DNA from: Smittium culicis | Lineage: Eukaryota > Kickxellomycota > Harpellomycetes > Harpellales > Legeriomycetaceae | Length of the DNA: 17,922 bases | Direction: 5' to 3' | NCBI GenBank assembly: GCA_001970855.1 | Contig: LSSN01002594.1 | Coordinates: 1 to 17,922 of the forward strand | Shown here: in pieces, positions 17,812 to 17,922 of the stretch | How the letters are laid out: each line of letters begins with the position of its first letter | How positions within the stretch are numbered: position 1 is the first letter of the stretch | Position numbers and translations under genes: made by a program | Notes under the pieces: generated by a model | Told to the model about the DNA's origin: nothing | Database searches by the model: none | What the model saw: the letters and a program-made list of their open reading frames with translations, nothing else

Positions 17812-17922
17812 TCAGTACTCTATATCAGAGATTTCCTGATGTTCGGCGTCAGATCCAGGCTCTATAGCAGCTATATTGCTTCCTGGAGGCGCCTTATCTA
17901 CGTTTGATACGTAGTTATTAAA
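17812..17922 (-). CDS. C-terminal end of an upstream element protein (ORF1-like), partial
   Basis: An open minus-strand frame enters from the right edge and stops at TGA (17814-17812) after 36 residues. The tail is acidic: APPGSNIAAIEPGSDAEHQE, then ISDIEY. Codon use and composition are more normal than the surrounding AT-rich DNA. Its position just upstream of the next frame and of an endonuclease suggests the first ORF of a non-LTR element, but no diagnostic motif is within the window. Confidence 0.4.
   Translation of the reverse strand, partial: FNNYVSNVDKAPPGSNIAAIEPGSDAEHQEISDIEY

Overview
The window looks like nuclear DNA from a fungus, probably an early-diverging (non-Dikarya) lineage. 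It is very AT-rich between genes, with many A/T homopolymer runs. Genes are compact, with short GT-AG introns of about 66-231 nt, and one intron carries a TACTAAT branch point. The recognisable proteins are fungal or mitochondrial eukaryotic types: YHM2, Gep4, ATPase inhibitor IF1, SUMO/Smt3 and SmF. A FANCI-like HEAT-type protein, if the identification holds, also points away from budding yeasts. I cannot name a genus.

Layout. 1-638 (minus): N-terminal part of an unrecognised, probably disordered acidic protein that runs off the left edge. 639-3919: gene-free AT-rich DNA with a weak Ty1/copia-like integrase relic near 3.0-3.6 kb. 3920-7145 (plus): a five-exon gene for a 913-residue helical-repeat protein, tentatively FANCI-like. 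7902-8816 (plus): YHM2, the mitochondrial citrate/oxoglutarate carrier. 9068-9881 (plus, one intron): GEP4, the mitochondrial phosphatidylglycerophosphatase. 10205-10468 (minus): ATPase inhibitor IF1. 10681-11580: two decayed copia-type RNase H fragments facing each other. 11767-12111 (plus): SUMO precursor. 12444-12754 (plus, one intron): Sm protein F. 12755-16735: almost 4 kb of AT-rich DNA without a convincing gene, holding a possible LTR-element primer-binding site. 16735-17922 (minus): a non-LTR-type element with the C-terminus of an upstream ORF, a lysine-rich ORF and a frame-broken endonuclease (EEP) domain, but no reverse transcriptase where one is expected.

How the genes fit together. 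YHM2, GEP4 and IF1 are neighbours and all act in mitochondria: carboxylate exchange, cardiolipin synthesis and ATP synthase control. SUMO and SmF are ordinary nuclear housekeeping genes in tandem. The FANCI-like protein would act in interstrand-crosslink repair. I see no operon-like or defence-like system. The strongest non-gene signal is a strand-composition change. Coding DNA on the plus strand is C-richer than G at 0-4.3 kb, G-rich at about 5-9.9 kb, and C-rich again after 11.7 kb. The first change lies inside one gene, so transcription direction cannot explain it.
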